DNA of 33,234 nucleotides. It comes from CAIMZW01 sp037130455. GTDB taxonomy: Bacteria; Actinomycetota; Actinomycetes; Nanopelagicales; Nanopelagicaceae. The position numbers were made by a program, and so were the translations under genes. The notes under the pieces were generated by a model. It was given only the letters and a program-made list of their open reading frames with translations, made no database searches and was not told the DNA's origin. This document shows, piece after piece, positions 31,498 through 33,234 of the stretch. Each line of letters starts with the position of its first letter. Position 1 is the stretch's first letter. The DNA lies in contig JBAXSZ010000013.1 in the NCBI GenBank assembly GCA_037130455.1, positions 1 to 33,234 on the forward strand, written 5' to 3'.

Positions 31498-31549
31498 GAT
31501 CGAAGTCGGATCATCTCGAGACACGCTTGATGTCTCGATTGGTAGATCC
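31498..31549 (+). promoter_or_regulatory. Structured leader of the DEAD-box helicase with alternative pairings
   Basis: TCGAGACA (31516-31523) and TGTCTCGA (31531-31538) form a perfect 8-bp stem with a 7-nt loop. Around it, GGATC (31508-31512) can pair with GATCC (31545-31549), which touches the ATG. Alternatively, GATCA (31509-31513) can pair with the upstream TGATC (31498-31502). The two outer pairings exclude each other. The rest of the 205-bp gap (31345-31497) shows no gene; it has another small hairpin, GAACGC-N5-GCGTTC (31456-31472). Confidence 0.45.
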
Positions 31550-33234
31550 ATGTCTTTTCATGCTTTAGGTGTTAACCCTGCGCTGGTCCAAGCTCTTGAC
31601 CTCGAAGGAATCTCTTCGCCATTTCCTATTCAAACCGCCACATTGCCCGATGCAATTGATGGCCGCGACATTCTGGGCCGAGGTCAAACTGGCTCCGGAA
31701 AGACTCTTGCTTTTGGTTTAGCCATGATGACTCGATTGGCTGGCCGTACTGCGCAACCACATCGTCCACTTGGATTAATTCTGGCTCCAACTCGCGAACT
31801 TGCCATGCAGATCAACGACGTCATTGGACCGCTATCTCGCCGAGTAAATTTGAACTCCCAAGTAGTTGCAGGTGGGCTTTCTTACACTGGTCAGATTCAA
31901 GCGCTCAAGCGTGGCGTCCCGATCATTGTTGCAACACCTGGTCGCCTGATTGACCTTCTCGAAAAACGACACATCGAACTCGATGATGTTGTAATCACTG
32001 TTATTGATGAAGCCGATCAAATGGCTGACATGGGATTCTTGCCTGTGGTTAAAGAAATTCTTGGTTTAACGAAAGATAACGGACAACGGTTGTTGTTCAG
32101 CGCCACTTTGGATCGCGATGTCGATACCCTGGTGAAGAAGTTCCTAAAGAATCCAGTAACGCACTCTTTAGAGAACGAGAAATCTCGTTCGGCCGATATG
32201 TTGCACCATGTTTTGATCATGGACCAAGCACATAAAGATTTAATTTCTACTCAGATTGCCGCTCGTGAAGGACGTACTATTTTCTTCGTTCGAACAAAAC
32301 ATGGTGCAGATAAGTTAGCTGACAAAATGTTGCAAAATGGTGTTCCAGTTGGTGTCCTTCATGGTGGAAAGTCGCAAGGACAACGAACTCGCGTATTGGC
32401 AGCATTCAAAGATGGACGCGCCTCGGCACTTGTTGCAACCGATGTCGCCGCACGCGGTATCCACGTGGATGACGTTTCCTTGGTAGTTCATGTTGATGCA
32501 CCAGCAGATCACAAAGATTATCTTCACCGCGCTGGCAGAACTGCACGCGCCGGTGCAACCGGAGTTGTCGTTACCTTGGCAACTTCCAAGCAGAAGAAAG
32601 GCGTCTACGGTTTAACTACACGCGCCGGAGTGAAATTGACCGAAAGTTATGTTCGTCCATCTGATGAAGAATTAATTCGAATTACTGGAGCACAAGAACC
32701 TTCCGGAATCCCTGTCATCGTCGAAGCTGAAAAACCATCTCGTGGTCGAGGCGGAGATCGCAGCGCAGATCGCGGTTACCGCGGTAGTCGAGGCGGAGAT
32801 CGTGGCCGAAGTTCTGAACGATCTGATCGTCCGATAAGAACCGATCGTCCGGCACGTACTGAACGACCAGAACGAACTGAACGACCAGAACGAACTGAAC
32901 GACCAGAACGAACTGAACGACCTGCTCGAGTTGAACGTACCGAAGTTCCAGTTCGTGCAGAAAGAAGCGACCGCCCGTTCCGAGCAACAAAGAGTGAACG
33001 TCCAGCGCGGCTAGAACGCACTGATCGTCCTTACCGTGCCGCCGATAAATTCGAGCGTCCAGCAAGAAGCGAAAGAAGCGACCGCCCTTACCGCGCCGCT
33101 GACAAATTTGATCGTCCAGCCAAGGCCGAACGAGCCGTTCGAAGTGATCGTCCAGTTCGTGGCGAAAAGTCGGAGCGACCATTTCGTCCAGCAAAAACTG
33201 GTGCACCAATGCGCGCCGAAAAATGGGAAAAGCC
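31550..33234 (+). CDS. DEAD-box ATP-dependent RNA helicase with long Arg-rich tail, C-terminus outside window
   Basis: At least 561 residues from ATG 31550 (MSFHALGVNPALVQAL), open to the window end. The Q motif is PFPIQ; motif I is GQTGSGKT, then APTRELAMQ, VATPGRLID, VIDEADQMADMGF and FSAT. The second domain has FFVRTKHGADKLADK, TDVAARGIHVDDV and HRAGRTARAG. After about residue 395 the protein becomes a low-complexity tail rich in Arg, Glu, Asp and Pro, with ERPERT repeated three times and later SDRPYRAADKF repeated twice. Such tails bind RNA non-specifically and can drive condensate formation; that is an inference. Likely roles are ribosome assembly, RNA decay or cold adaptation. Its leader is strongly structured. 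Confidence 0.95.
   Translation, partial: MSFHALGVNPALVQALDLEGISSPFPIQTATLPDAIDGRDILGRGQTGSGKTLAFGLAMMTRLAGRTAQPHRPLGLILAPTRELAMQINDVIGPLSRRVNLNSQVVAGGLSYTGQIQALKRGVPIIVATPGRLIDLLEKRHIELDDVVITVIDEADQMADMGFLPVVKEILGLTKDNGQRLLFSATLDRDVDTLVKKFLKNPVTHSLENEKSRSADMLHHVLIMDQAHKDLISTQIAAREGRTIFFVRTKHGADKLADKMLQNGVPVGVLHGGKSQGQRTRVLAAFKDGRASALVATDVAARGIHVDDVSLVVHVDAPADHKDYLHRAGRTARAGATGVVVTLATSKQKKGVYGLTTRAGVKLTESYVRPSDEELIRITGAQEPSGIPVIVEAEKPSRGRGGDRSADRGYRGSRGGDRGRSSERSDRPIRTDRPARTERPERTERPERTERPERTERPARVERTEVPVRAERSDRPFRATKSERPARLERTDRPYRAADKFERPARSERSDRPYRAADKFDRPAKAERAVRSDRPVRGEKSERPFRPAKTGAPMRAEKWEK
32861..32914 (+). repeat. Three perfect 18-bp tandem repeats inside the helicase tail
   Basis: The 18-bp unit GAACGACCAGAACGAACT is repeated exactly three times, followed by a degenerate fourth copy from 32915. 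It encodes ERPERT per unit. A longer imperfect duplication farther on encodes SDRPYRAADKF twice. Because the unit is a multiple of 3, copy-number change would lengthen or shorten the tail without breaking the frame. Confidence 0.95.

Noticed and set aside
32715..33209. Minus-strand reading frame of 164 codons at the window end
   Set aside because: It is antisense to the helicase tail. Its open frame and its repeats reflect the biased codons of the ERPERT repeats.

Overview
The window looks like a chromosomal segment of a streamlined, moderately AT-rich actinobacterium. Supporting signs are a dCTP deaminase of the bifunctional DCD-DUT type known from Mycobacterium, a dnaK-grpE-dnaJ-hspR heat-shock operon with a HAIR operator, an MFS-thymidylate kinase fusion next to topA and holB, a MurT/GatD lipid II amidation pair, an Rv0338c/EtfD-like iron-sulfur oxidoreductase, and a lysine-rich tail on topoisomerase I. 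Intergenic gaps are very short, operon genes overlap, GTG and TTG starts are frequent, and several genes seem to be transcribed from their own start codon. A freshwater planktonic lineage of the Nanopelagicales (acI) kind would fit, but I infer this from gene content and base composition and have not run a comparison.

Layout. Positions 1-423 (minus) hold the 5' part of a zinc-type alcohol dehydrogenase/quinone reductase and tRNA-Gly(CCC). Positions 568-2728 (plus) hold dcd, a 6 x 10 bp tandem repeat, lemA and an HtpX-like protease. Positions 2700-4942 (minus) hold a PhoP-like response regulator and its histidine kinase. Positions 5131-12481 form a mixed-strand metabolic block: a 2-keto-4-pentenoate hydratase-like protein and an Ldh2-family dehydrogenase (plus), glycolate/D-lactate oxidase subunits GlcD and GlcF (minus), a divergent SDR (plus) with a perfect 11-bp-arm palindrome between it and glcD, and EtfD (minus). 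Positions 12571-16969 (plus) hold the HspR-controlled chaperone operon followed by pyrE. Positions 16982-17614 (minus) hold a DedA protein. Everything from 17871 onward is on the plus strand: hppA, topA, mfs-tmk, holB, an S33-type secreted hydrolase, a glyoxalase-like protein, tRNA-Thr(CGU), murT, gatD, a LysE-type exporter, a small DUF6941-like protein and a DEAD-box helicase cut by the window end.

How the parts work together. The chaperone operon encodes its own repressor, HspR, and its promoter carries an HspR-type inverted repeat. hppA, topA, tmk and holB supply membrane energisation, DNA topology, dTTP synthesis and replication clamp loading. murT and gatD amidate lipid II. The 5.1-12.5 kb block concentrates 2-hydroxy-acid and electron-transfer enzymes: two unrelated 2-hydroxy-acid dehydrogenases, a keto-acid hydratase and a quinone-linked Fe-S protein.

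No mobile element, CRISPR array, phage gene or defence system was found, and there is no gene-free stretch over 300 bases. The most interesting signals are regulatory: the glcD/SDR palindrome, mutually exclusive hairpins in the leaders of the response regulator and the helicase, a structured hppA leader, short tandem repeats at gene ends, and a recurring TANNNT box placed 6-8 nt before start codons that lack a Shine-Dalgarno sequence.
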